From: Hyphomicrobiales bacterium
GTDB lineage: Bacteria; Pseudomonadota; Alphaproteobacteria; Rhizobiales; Kaistiaceae
Length of the DNA stretch: 34,110 nucleotides
Direction: 5' to 3'
NCBI GenBank assembly: GCA_024222895.1
Contig: JAAEOR010000450.1
Span: 1 to 34,110 of the forward strand
In this document: positions 9,186 to 18,300 of the stretch, one piece after another
How positions within the stretch are numbered: position 1 is the first letter of the stretch
How the letters are laid out: every line of letters starts with the position of its first letter
The notes under the pieces: model-generated
Database searches by the model: none
Told to the model about the DNA's origin: nothing
What the model saw: only the letters and a program-made list of their open reading frames with translations
Program-made: the position numbers and the translations under genes

Positions 9186-9257
9186 GTGGTCCGATTCCGG
9201 CACTTGCTACCCGCCTGCGGCACCCGCGCGAGCAAATGCCGGAATCACAAGCACCAC
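9186..9257. repeat. Imperfect inverted repeat downstream of ureG
   Basis: Bases 9193-9208 and 9231-9246 pair over 16 bp with one mismatch (GATTCCGGCA against TGCCGGAATC at the outer end), around a GC-rich 22-nt loop. Flanking GTGGT (9186-9190) and ACCAC (9253-9257) may extend it. No T run follows, so it is not a classic intrinsic terminator; it could be a degraded repeat or an mRNA 3'-end stabiliser. The rest of the 266-bp gap up to 9448 shows nothing recognisable. Confidence 0.5.
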
Positions 9258-9447
9258 CAGCAACTCTCTGATCCTAGTGGAGCTTTTAGATTTTGCTTTT
9301 GAGCGCGAGGCTGGCCACAAGTAGGACTCAAATGTCAATTTCCCTCCACCAGCAACCGAAACGCGAGGGCCCGGACGATCACCAGCGACCGGCCCTCGCT
9401 TTCCAACCGCCGGAGGGGTATTGTCCGGCCAAATCGTTGGAGTCTGC

Positions 9448-10629
9448 ATGCCGGTCGTCAACCGCTTGGCCGATTTCCAGGATGATATCGTCACCTGGCG
9501 CCAGGAATTTCATCGCTATCCCGAACTCCTCTATGATGTCGAGCGCACCGCCGCATCGGTTGCGGAGAAACTCTCTGCGTTCGGCCTGGACGAGATCACC
9601 ACCGGAATCGGCCGTACGGGCGTCGTCGGAGTGATTCGAGGAAAGAGCAACACCAGCGGGCGGGTGATCGGCCTTCGCGCCGATATGGACGCGCTTCCCA
9701 TCCGCGAGGCCACGGGCAAACCCTATGCGTCGACCATTGACGGCATGATGCACGCCTGTGGCCATGACGGGCACACCGCCATGCTGCTTGGCGCGGCGCG
9801 TTACATGGCCGAAACCCGTAACTTCGACGGGACCGCCGTTGTGATCTTTCAGCCCGCGGAAGAAGGCGGCGCCGGCGGCAAGGCGATGGTCGAAGACGGT
9901 CTTATGGAGCGATGGGAAATCGACGAAGTCTATGGCATGCACAACATGCCGGGCAGCGATATCGGCACGTTCGGCATTCGGCCGGGGCCGATCATGGCAG
10001 CAACCGACGACTTCACCCTCGACATCACTGGGGTCGGCGGCCACGCGGCGCGGCCACATGGCTCGGTCGACCCGATCGTCGCCGGCAGCGCAATTGTCCA
10101 GGCCTTGCAGTCGATCGCTTCGCGTTCGGTCAATCCACTCGACTCAGTCGTTGTTTCAGTCACCATGTTCAACGCTGGTGATGCCTACAACGTCATTCCC
10201 GAAACAGCCCGGCTCTGTGGCACGATACGAACGCTCAAGCCCGAGGTTCGGGTTCAGGCCGAGTCCCGATTTCGTACGATCGTCGATTCGATTGCGACCG
10301 CTCATGGCGCGGCCACCAGCCTCGACTACAAGCCGAATTACCCGGTCACCCGAAACAATGCTGAAGCGGCAGCATTTGCCGCGGCGGTGGCCACTGACGT
10401 GGTGGGCGCCGAACGGGTCGATACGTCGGTCCAGCCGATGATGGGTGGCGAGGACTTTTCCTACATGCTCGAGGAACGACCCGGCGCCTTCATCTTCCTC
10501 GGCAACGGTGACAGTGCCGGCCTTCACAATCCCGAATACGACTTCAACGATGATGCCATACCGATCGGCTGTTCCTATTGGATAAGGCTGGTCGAAACGG
10601 CGATACCAACCGACACACCTGCGACGTAA
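9448..10629 (+). CDS. M20-family metal amidohydrolase (hippurate/N-acyl amino acid hydrolase-like)
   Basis: The 393-residue protein belongs to the M20D amidohydrolases, which cleave N-acyl amino acids such as hippurate or N-acetyl amino acids. Metal-binding positions are visible: MHACGHDGH with Cys104 and His106, the Glu pair in PAEEGG (138-139), His165 (YGMHNMPG), and the C-terminal His of LHNPEYDFND. The dimerisation-domain histidine is in GGHAARPHGSVDP. I choose the ATG at 9448 because GGAG precedes it by about 6 nt; a TTG nine codons earlier has no such signal. The substrate cannot be set from the sequence. It follows the urease cluster on the same strand but is separated by 266 bp. Confidence 0.93.
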   Translation: MPVVNRLADFQDDIVTWRQEFHRYPELLYDVERTAASVAEKLSAFGLDEITTGIGRTGVVGVIRGKSNTSGRVIGLRADMDALPIREATGKPYASTIDGMMHACGHDGHTAMLLGAARYMAETRNFDGTAVVIFQPAEEGGAGGKAMVEDGLMERWEIDEVYGMHNMPGSDIGTFGIRPGPIMAATDDFTLDITGVGGHAARPHGSVDPIVAGSAIVQALQSIASRSVNPLDSVVVSVTMFNAGDAYNVIPETARLCGTIRTLKPEVRVQAESRFRTIVDSIATAHGAATSLDYKPNYPVTRNNAEAAAFAAAVATDVVGAERVDTSVQPMMGGEDFSYMLEERPGAFIFLGNGDSAGLHNPEYDFNDDAIPIGCSYWIRLVETAIPTDTPAT

Positions 10630-10639
10630 AGGAGTCGTT

Positions 10640-10663
10640 ATGCGACTTTGTCATCGTGTATAG
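10640..10663 (+). other. Seven-codon micro-ORF with strong Shine-Dalgarno
   Basis: Directly after the amidohydrolase stop, AAAGGAG is followed 5 nt later by an ATG opening the seven-codon frame MRLCHRV and a TAG stop. It ends about 35 nt before the ABC-transporter start, whose own ribosome-binding site is weak. It could be a leader peptide or translational enhancer for the transporter, or simply chance. Confidence 0.3.
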
Positions 10664-10698
10664 GCGGCCCTGCAGCTGATCCGAGATAGAATGTATCG

Positions 10699-12528
10699 AT
10701 GAAAATCTCCAAATACATCCCGGCATTTCTCAAGCCCGACAGCGAAGGCCCGTGGGATGTCATCGGCCGCCTCATCCGCGAGGGATGGCGAAAATACTGG
10801 CCCGGCTATGCCGTTGCCATCTTTTTCATGATCATAGTCGCCGCCACGGCGGGCCTGACCGTGTTGATCATCCGCGATGTCGTCGACGAAATATTCATCG
10901 ACAAGAACTTGTCGGAGCTGACCTTTCTTGTCATGGCGGTCGTCGTGATTTCAGTCGTGCGCGGCGTTTCGCTCTATGTTGTGGCGGTCGCTCTGGAGCG
11001 CACGGGCAATCGTGTCATTGCCGACATGCAGACGCGACTCTATGAGCACGTGCTCAAGCTTGGCATCACCTACTTCGACAAGACCCACTCCAGCCTCTTG
11101 ATCACCGGAATATCCAACCGCTCCGGCGCGGCCAAATCGGTTATCAGCACGGTCCTGACCAACTATGTCAAAAACCTGCTCACGGTGATTGTCCTGCTCG
11201 GGGTTATGATCGCCACACACCCGTGGCTCACTTTCATCGTAGTGGTCATCGGACCGGCAGCCCTCATTGGCGTCAGAATCCTGGTCAAGCGTATTCGCTC
11301 ATTTGCGCGGGCTGAGTTCGCCGGCATGGCGCAAATCATCGCCAGGATGCAGGAAACCGCACTCGGAATTCGTGTGGTCAAGGCATTCAACCTCGAACCA
11401 GCCATGACATCGAAGATGGGGGAGGCGATCGAAGGGGTTCGCAGGCGCCGCAACAAGATCGCTACGATCAAGGCCCAGACATCGCCGCTTATGGAGACGC
11501 TCGGCGGCTTTGCCATCGCCGGGGTGATCTTATGGGCTGGTTACGCGGCGATTTATCATGGTGAGAAGCCCGGCGACTTCATGGCGTTCATCACTGCCAT
11601 CATGCTTGCCTACGAGCCCGCCAAGAAGCTCGCCAATACGCGCGTTGCCCTGGAACGCAACGTTATCGGTGTCCGTTTCGTCTACGAGATCATCGACACG
11701 CCGGTGAAGATCAACCCGAACCTCGATGGTCCCGAGCTGGAGATCACGGAAGGCCACATCCGGTTCGAGAATGTCGACTTCGGCTACCGCAGCAAGAAGC
11801 CGGTGCTCAAGCAGTTCGATTTTGAAGCCGAGCCAGGGAAATTGACAGCCCTGGTGGGCCCGTCCGGGTCGGGCAAGAGTACGATCATGAACCTGATCGA
11901 GCGGTTCTACGACGTCTCCGGTGGCCAGGTTATCATCGACGGCCAGGATATATCGAAGGTCAGGATCGCTTCGCTGCGCGATCAGATTGCCATGGTTGGA
12001 CAGCATACCTCGATCTTCCAGGACACCATCCGTGAGAACATCCGCTACGGACGACCAAGCGCCACCGACGAAGAAGTCGAGGAGGCGGCCCGCAATGCCA
12101 TGGCCTACGATTTCATTACGGACACGTCCGACGGCTTCGACACCATGCTGGAAGAGGGCTCCAGCTCGCTGTCAGGCGGTCAGTTGCAGCGCATCGCCAT
12201 TGCACGGGCGATGATTCGTGACGCGCCGATTGTCCTGCTCGACGAGGCAACGTCGTCTCTCGATTCAGAATCCGAATACCAGGTAAGGGTCGCCTTTGAA
12301 CGCTTGATGAGCGGGCGCACGACGATCGTGATTGCCCACCGCCTCTCAACCGTACTCGGCGCCGATACGATTTGCGTCCTGGTGGAGGGCGAGGTCGTCG
12401 AAAATGGCACGCATGATGAGCTCCTGGCCGCCGACAAGACCTACGCCCGGCTCTATCACCTGCAGTTCGAGCAGCCCGCCTCCCAGGCGGTTGAAGACGA
12501 GGAACCGGCCGTCGCCAGCGTGGGATAG
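10699..12528 (+). CDS. MsbA-type ABC exporter (fused TMD-NBD half transporter)
   Basis: The 609-residue half-transporter has an N-terminal six-helix exporter domain (about residues 35-320) and a C-terminal ATPase: Walker A GPSGSGKS at 387-394, signature LSGGQ at 491-495, Walker B IVLLDE at 511-516, and the switch His547 (IAHRLS). It would act as a homodimer in the inner membrane, exporting a lipid or other hydrophobic substrate. The domain order and length match MsbA/LmrA-like lipid exporters and many alphaproteobacterial paralogues, so the true substrate is open. The ATG has only a poor ribosome-binding site; a well-initiated micro-ORF lies just before it. Confidence 0.92.
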   Translation: MKISKYIPAFLKPDSEGPWDVIGRLIREGWRKYWPGYAVAIFFMIIVAATAGLTVLIIRDVVDEIFIDKNLSELTFLVMAVVVISVVRGVSLYVVAVALERTGNRVIADMQTRLYEHVLKLGITYFDKTHSSLLITGISNRSGAAKSVISTVLTNYVKNLLTVIVLLGVMIATHPWLTFIVVVIGPAALIGVRILVKRIRSFARAEFAGMAQIIARMQETALGIRVVKAFNLEPAMTSKMGEAIEGVRRRRNKIATIKAQTSPLMETLGGFAIAGVILWAGYAAIYHGEKPGDFMAFITAIMLAYEPAKKLANTRVALERNVIGVRFVYEIIDTPVKINPNLDGPELEITEGHIRFENVDFGYRSKKPVLKQFDFEAEPGKLTALVGPSGSGKSTIMNLIERFYDVSGGQVIIDGQDISKVRIASLRDQIAMVGQHTSIFQDTIRENIRYGRPSATDEEVEEAARNAMAYDFITDTSDGFDTMLEEGSSSLSGGQLQRIAIARAMIRDAPIVLLDEATSSLDSESEYQVRVAFERLMSGRTTIVIAHRLSTVLGADTICVLVEGEVVENGTHDELLAADKTYARLYHLQFEQPASQAVEDEEPAVASVG

Positions 12529-12694
12529 CGGGTATTCCGGTCGAGCGAGGATCGGGCGATGCCGGACAACCCGCCCTGCCTGGAAATCGCTGCAAGTGAT
12601 CCTGATGGCCTGACATTGGCTCGAGCGGGGGCTGCGGGAGCATAGCAATTGACGGAGTCGGACCACTGGACCGACGCGTAAGGAGCAGCCGCAG

Positions 12695-13276
12695 ATGCAG
12701 AAACTACAGGTGCAGGGCCTGCACCACGTCACATTGGTCGGCGCCGACCGCCAGACCTCCATCGATTTCTGGGAAGGTGTGCTGGGCATGCCGTTCGTTT
12801 TCGAGCAGCCCAATCTCGACGTGCCGGAGGAGAGCCATCTCTATTTCGACCCTGGCGATGGACGGCTGATCACCGTATTCACGCGGGAAGATCGCAAACC
12901 CGATCCGAGCCGCACGTCAACCGATATCGGCGCTGTGCACCACGTCGCCTTCTGGCTGTCGCGGGCAACATTCTCGCAAGCCGTTCGCCGCCTTGATGAA
13001 AGGGGTATTGCCCACAGCGGAGTCAAGGATCGCGGCTTCATGGATTCGATCTATTTCAAGGATCCGCTTGGTCTGCTGATCGAGCTGGCAGCCTATCGCT
13101 TCTTCCCGCCCGAAGGCGTGTCGCACGGCGAAGTGCTTCTGGAGGCGCACAAGATCCGCGTTGCCCGCGGCGACCCTCACATTGCGGAGGTTCACCTGGC
13201 CGACGCCATTGAGGACATCATTCGCCGCCAGCGCGAGAGCCTCTCGGACGATCGCATGCCCAGAAACCCGTACTAG
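12695..13276 (+). CDS. VOC-superfamily (glyoxalase/extradiol dioxygenase-like) protein
   Basis: The 193-residue protein has the paired beta-alpha-beta-beta-beta modules of the vicinal-oxygen-chelate fold. Likely metal ligands are His11 (GLHHVTL), His83 (VHHVAFW) and Glu130 (LLIELAAY), the two-His-one-carboxylate set used by ring-cleaving dioxygenases and glyoxalases. The C-terminal extension after residue 135 is longer than in minimal glyoxalases. An excellent AAGGAG precedes the ATG. The reaction is not predictable from the sequence alone. It lies 166 bp after the ABC transporter, with no obvious functional link. Confidence 0.85.
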   Translation: MQKLQVQGLHHVTLVGADRQTSIDFWEGVLGMPFVFEQPNLDVPEESHLYFDPGDGRLITVFTREDRKPDPSRTSTDIGAVHHVAFWLSRATFSQAVRRLDERGIAHSGVKDRGFMDSIYFKDPLGLLIELAAYRFFPPEGVSHGEVLLEAHKIRVARGDPHIAEVHLADAIEDIIRRQRESLSDDRMPRNPY

Positions 13277-13312
13277 AATAGCCCCTACTGGCCCTGGTCC
13301 GGCCTGCATTTC

Positions 13313-14341
13313 TCAGGACCACGGACCACCCCGGCGGCCAGGCCGCTCCTGGCCGACCAGCGCCGTCCCTTCGCGTGAATCGCGACCACCGCCATAGGCG
13401 ACCAGCGCAGTGATGCGGTCTTCGATCGGCGGATGGGTCGCAAACAGTCCGGCCAGGCCCGACGCCTTGGGCAGGTCGAAAAACATCGGCCGAAGCTGCG
13501 AGGGCGCCTCGATTTCCGAATGACCGGCGATCTTGCGCAGTGCGCTGATCATCGCGTCCGGGTTCTTGGTCAGTTCCACCGCACCGGCGTCGGCGAGATA
13601 CTCGCGTCGCCGCGAGACCGCAAAACGAAGCGCAATGGCCAGAAAGCGGGCGAGGATAAACAGCGCAATGGCCACCAGAATGAGAATAGCGGCACCGCCG
13701 CCGCTTTTTCCGCCCGACCGTCGGCCGCCCGACGACATGCGGATCATAGCGCGCGGGCTTCGGATCATGAGATCGCCGACCAGCGAGATAATGCCGACGA
13801 AAACCGCTGCGATGATGATCAGCTGGACGTCACGGTTGCGGATATGGGTGAGTTCGTGGGCGAGTACGGCCTCGAGCTCGGCGTCATCCAGCGCCTCGAC
13901 CAGACCCCGCGTGACCGTAATCGCATAGTGCTTCTCACGAACACCACTGGCGAAGGCGTTGCGAGCATCCGTGTCGATGATGCGAAGCGCCGGCATGGTG
14001 ATCCCGCGGCTGATGCAGAGATTCTCCAGGAGGTTCCAGACCCTGGGGTCGCTGCGCCGATCAAGGTCATGTGAGCCCGTCGCGGCTGAGACGATTCCCT
14101 GATTGGCGAAGAACGCGATCCCCCACCAGACCAACGAGAGGGCGATGGCGATCGGCACCAGCGTCGGAAGCCACTCCACGGCGATCGAGAGCCCCTCGTC
14201 AATCCGCGCATCCTCAAAGCTGGCGAAGAGCAGCGCGAACGCGAAGCAGATGAGCAAGAGCAGGAGAGGAAAACCGGCGAGGAGGAGAATGGAGCGAAGA
14301 CGGTTGTTCCAGATGTGGGTCGCCAGACCATAACTGCCCAT
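13313..14341 (-). CDS. M48-family membrane zinc metallopeptidase (HtpX-like)
   Basis: The 342-residue protein has N-terminal membrane helices (about 15-41 and 57-79), the zinc motif HELTH at 162-166 with the third ligand probably Glu247 (RRREYLADAGAVELT), and another hydrophobic segment at about 218-240. It should degrade damaged membrane proteins, with its active site on the cytoplasmic side as in HtpX. It lies 16 bp downstream of lemA on the same strand, a pairing seen often, where the peptidase is annotated as a LemA-associated M48 protein rather than HtpX itself. The N-terminus (MGSYGLATHIWNNRLRS) fits that subgroup. Confidence 0.92.
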   Translation of the reverse strand: MGSYGLATHIWNNRLRSILLLAGFPLLLLLICFAFALLFASFEDARIDEGLSIAVEWLPTLVPIAIALSLVWWGIAFFANQGIVSAATGSHDLDRRSDPRVWNLLENLCISRGITMPALRIIDTDARNAFASGVREKHYAITVTRGLVEALDDAELEAVLAHELTHIRNRDVQLIIIAAVFVGIISLVGDLMIRSPRAMIRMSSGGRRSGGKSGGGAAILILVAIALFILARFLAIALRFAVSRRREYLADAGAVELTKNPDAMISALRKIAGHSEIEAPSQLRPMFFDLPKASGLAGLFATHPPIEDRITALVAYGGGRDSREGTALVGQERPGRRGGPWS

Positions 14342-14357
14342 CAGCGATATCCGCGCG

Positions 14358-14918
14358 CTAGAACTTCACCTGCGGCGGCGCGGCGACCGCGGCCGCCTCC
14401 GATTCTTCAAGTTCGAAGAACTCTCGGGGCGTGAAGCCGAACTGACCGGCGATCAGCACCGCCGGGAACTGTTCGATCGCGGTGTTGTATTCCTGGACCG
14501 CGTTGTTGAAGAAGCGACGGGATGCGGCGATCTTGTTTTCCAGATCCGACAACTCCGCTTGCAAATGCAGGAAATTCTCATTGGCCTTGAGGTCGGGATA
14601 GGCTTCAGCAAGGGCGAAGAGCTGACGGAGCGCCCCGGTCAGCATATTCTCCGCCTTGGCCTGGGCGTCGGGACCGGCGGCCGATACGGCGGCGTTGCGG
14701 GCAGCAGTTACCGCCTCCAGAGTTTCGCGCTCATGACCGGCATATCCTTTCACTGTCTCGACGAGATTCGGGACGAGATCGTGGCGCTGTTTGAGTTGGA
14801 CAGAGATATCCGACCATGCCTGGGAGACGGTCTGGCGCAGGCTGACCAGCCGGTTGTAAAGAATGACCAAGTAGATGGCGACCAGGACGATGACGCCGAG
14901 GACAATCAGAAATTCCAT
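14358..14918 (-). CDS. lemA: LemA family protein
   Basis: The 186-residue protein has one N-terminal helix (residues 2-20) followed by the LemA core YNRLVSLRQTVSQAWSDISVQLKQRHDLVPNLVETVKGY, a helical bundle exposed outside the membrane. The function is not firmly known; members are membrane-anchored and usually paired with an M48 peptidase or a TPM-domain protein, as here. GGAGG lies about 8 nt before the ATG. The region upstream is a repeat-bearing intergenic stretch. Confidence 0.95.
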   Translation of the reverse strand: MEFLIVLGVIVLVAIYLVILYNRLVSLRQTVSQAWSDISVQLKQRHDLVPNLVETVKGYAGHERETLEAVTAARNAAVSAAGPDAQAKAENMLTGALRQLFALAEAYPDLKANENFLHLQAELSDLENKIAASRRFFNNAVQEYNTAIEQFPAVLIAGQFGFTPREFFELEESEAAAVAAPPQVKF

Positions 14919-15332
14919 TGTTGCAGCCTCCGCTGATGGGTTCGCAAGTCTAGAGCGTTTTCAGTAAAAGTGTGCGCACTTTTCCGCCCGGAAGGAGCGA
15001 AGAATGATTCCGACAATCAGCGATCCAATTTCAAGAATGAATGGATTACACGCTTGAACCGGCGAGAGGCCGGCCACTCCGGCGCGTTCGGGTCACCTCG
15101 GCCGGTCGAGTTCACCGAAACCTCGGCGAGGATTCGAGCCAGTGCCCGGGCGTCATCCTTCCGACAGCGTCGGCCCGAATATGTCGAGGATCATAGGCCG
15201 ATAACGCGGCCACATCCTTCCTGGCGCATCACCCTTTCCTGGTCAGGACAGCACAATACCAAGGGTATAGGCGCCGGACGATCGGAGGGAGCCTTTTCGC
15301 GGTGGAGAAGTCCGGTGTTTCGAGGCAACCGA
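14919..15332. other. Repeat-bearing intergenic region between lemA and dnaE2
   Basis: This 414-bp gap holds no convincing gene. An open frame across it (14970-15395, +) has no family resemblance, and its start lies in the repeat at 14952-15045. The lemA promoter must lie at its left end. The right end is the 3' flank of dnaE2. No intrinsic terminator with a T run is visible for dnaE2. Confidence 0.6.
14952..15045. repeat. Alphaproteobacterial-type palindromic intergenic repeat
   Basis: The stretch begins AGAGCGTTTTCAG and contains AAAAGTG (14966-14972) and CACTTTT (14977-14983), a perfect 7-bp stem with a TGCG loop, followed by a tail with AATGATTCCGACAATCA. From memory this layout matches a dispersed element common in Rhizobiales and relatives; copy number in this genome cannot be judged from one copy. 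Confidence 0.5.
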
Positions 15333-18300
15333 TTAATGGAAGTTCCGCCCCCTGGGCATGACCGCGCCGGCGGTCTCGGCATAATCGTCGGCTAGCCCCG
15401 GCTCTTCCTTGGCTAATCGTACCAGCCGAGAACGAGGGCCGATCTTTTCCCGCATATCGGTCTGGGGGCGACGGACCTCGTCACCCCGGGCAAGCGCTTC
15501 CAGATCACCGGCGTCAGCCGACAGGGTGGCGAGCATCGGGGTCAGATCCTCCAGCCGCTCCGACACTACATGGATAACACCGCTCTCGCTCTGCACCCGC
15601 CCGGTGACAGCGATGAGTCGGGCACCAAGTACAACCGGACGAAAGCGCTCGAACGTCTTTGGCCAGACGATGATATTGGCGATATCGGTCTCATCCTCGA
15701 TGGTCATGAAGATGACACCGCTGGCCGTGCCCGGCCGCTGGCGAACCAGCACCAGCCCACTGACCGTGACGCGTCGGCCTGGCGGCTGGCTGGGCCACTT
15801 GCTCTTTGCTGGCTTCGACCGGGCGCCTCTTGATGCCTTCCGGTCGGGCCCGCGGCCCTCCGCGACTCTTGATCCTTCCCGGTCGGGCCCGCGGCCCTCC
15901 GCGACTCTTGATCCTTCCCGGTCGGGCCCGCGGCCCTCCGCGCCTCTTGATCCTTCCCGGCCGGGCCTGCGGCCCTCCGCGCCTCTTGGTGCCTTTCGAG
16001 CAGCCTCATCCTTGAGCGCCCTGTCGATCAGCATTGCATTGGTGATGATTTTGCGGGCAGCGAGCTGATGCCGGAGGAAGGACAGCGGATGCGCCTTCAG
16101 GGACAGATTGAGGTATCGATAGTCGTTGACGACATGCTCACCGATCGGCATCGGTGGCAGATCGACATCTGGCTCCTTGCGGATGTCACCGAGGGCGGCG
16201 GAATCGAATAAAGGCAGGCGGCCGCCAGGTTTGCTGGTCGCCGGACCGCCGAGATCACGAGCAGCCCACAACGCATCGCGACGGTCGAGGCCAAGCGAGC
16301 GAAACGCATCGGCATCGGCAAGCCGTTCGATCGCCACACGCGACAGGCCGGCACGCAACCACAGATCCCGAACCGAATCGTACCCTCCGCCCCGCGCCTC
16401 CATCAATGCTTCGGCATCTTCCTGGTTCATTCCCTTGATCTGTCGCATCCCCAGTCGGACAGCATGGGTGGAAAGGATATCCGCCTTCTGATCAGCATTG
16501 GCGGGATGGAGATGGGGAATCCCCTCTCCCTTGGGGAGAGGGCTTTGCGCCTTGGCGAGCGGAGGGAGCCCAGGCGCAAGGGATGAGGGGTCGTGGCCTT
16601 CAGGAATGGACTGCATCCCCTCACCCTTGGGAGAGGGAGTCGCTTCATCTTCAAGCGCCGAATCCCAGTCGGAAGCATTGATGTCGGGCGGGTGAACCGC
16701 AACGCCGTGACGATTGGCGTCGCGAACGATCTGGGCCGGTGCATAGAAGCCCATTGGCTGGGCGTTGAGCAGTGCCGCACAGAAGACATCCGGATAGTGG
16801 CATTTCAACCAGGATGAGGCATAAACCAGAAGCGCGAAACTCGCTGCATGGCTCTCGGGGAAGCCGTATTCACCGAAGCCTTCGATCTGGCGAAAGCAGC
16901 GCTCGGCGAAGTCACGTTCATAGCCGCGGGCGGTCATCCCCTCCACCATCTTGGCCTGGAACGTACCAATGGTGCCGACCCGCCGGAAGGTGGCCATGGC
17001 GCGGCGCAGCTTGTCCGCCTCGCCAGGAGTGAAGCCGGCAGCGACGATGGCTATCTTCATTGCCTGCTCCTGGAACAGCGGTACCCCGAGGGTACGGCCG
17101 AGCACCTGCTCCAGCTCCTTTTCATCACCATATTCGGGCGACGGTGAAGGATAGTGAACCTGCTCAAGACCCTGGCGGCGGCGGAGATAAGGGTGAACCA
17201 TGTCCCCCTGGATCGGCCCCGGCCGCACGATCGCCACCTCAATGACCAGATCGTAGAAATTCTTTGGCTTCAAACGCGGCAACATAGTCATCTGCGCGCG
17301 GCTCTCCACCTGGAAGACGCCAAGCGAATCGGCTCGCTGGAGCATGCGATAGACGGCCTCTTCCTCGGGCGGAATGGTGGCGAGCGTCAGGTCCCGGCCA
17401 TAGTGCTGTTTCATGAAATCAAAAGCACGACGGATACAGGACAACATCCCCAGCGCCAGAATATCGACCTTCAGCATGTTTAAGGCGTCGAGGTCATCCT
17501 TGTCCCACTCGACGGTGGTGCGATCCTCCATCGCGGCATTCAGAACCGGCACCATCTCGTCGAGCCTGTCGCGGGTGATGACAAAACCGCCGACATGCTG
17601 GGAGAGATGGCGCGGAAAGCCGATCAGTTCCTGGGAAAGCGCTATGACCTGGCGCATTGTCCGTTCCTGGGGATCGAGCCCGATACGGCTGATATCGGCT
17701 TCGCGGACGCCGCCTGACGACCACCCCCATATGGTGCCCGACAAAGCACCGACGGTGTCCTCCGACAGGCCAAAAACCTTGCCGACCTCACGCACCGCCG
17801 ACCGGGTGCGGTAGGTGATGACCGTTGCGGCGAGGCCGGCACGGTGCCGCCCGTATTTCTCGTAGATGTACTGCATCACCTCCTCGCGCCGTTCATGCTC
17901 GAAATCAACATCGATATCGGGCGGCTCGTCGCGTTCGGCCGAGACGAAGCGCTCGAAGAGGAGATTGACGCGTTCCGGATCGACTTCGGTTATGCCGAGG
18001 ACGAAGCAGACGGCGGAATTGGCGGCAGAGCCCCGCCCCTGGGCGAGGATTCCCTTTTTGCGGGCAAAGCGCATGATGTCGTGAACGGTGAGGAAGTAGG
18101 GCGCGTATTGAAGGCTGGCGATGAGCTGCAGTTCATGCGCAATGAGATCGCGAATTTTCTTCGGCGCCCCTTGCGGGTAGCGGAAGCGAAGTCCCGCCTC
18201 CGTTGCCCGTTCCAGGGCCTCCTGGGGCGTGGCGGCATCACCGGTTGGCTCATCCGGGTATTGGTATTTGAGCTCATCGAGCGAAAAAGCCAGGCGTTCG

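Noticed and set aside
9193-9246. An intrinsic terminator after ureG
   Set aside because: The stem is long, but no run of T follows the right arm and the loop is large.
14970-15395. A 141-codon frame between lemA and dnaE2
   Set aside because: Its start derives from a dispersed intergenic repeat, and it overlaps the dnaE2 end without any domain resemblance.
15820-15996. The 39-bp direct repeats as a CRISPR array
   Set aside because: The units are contiguous, have no unique spacers, and lie in frame inside dnaE2.
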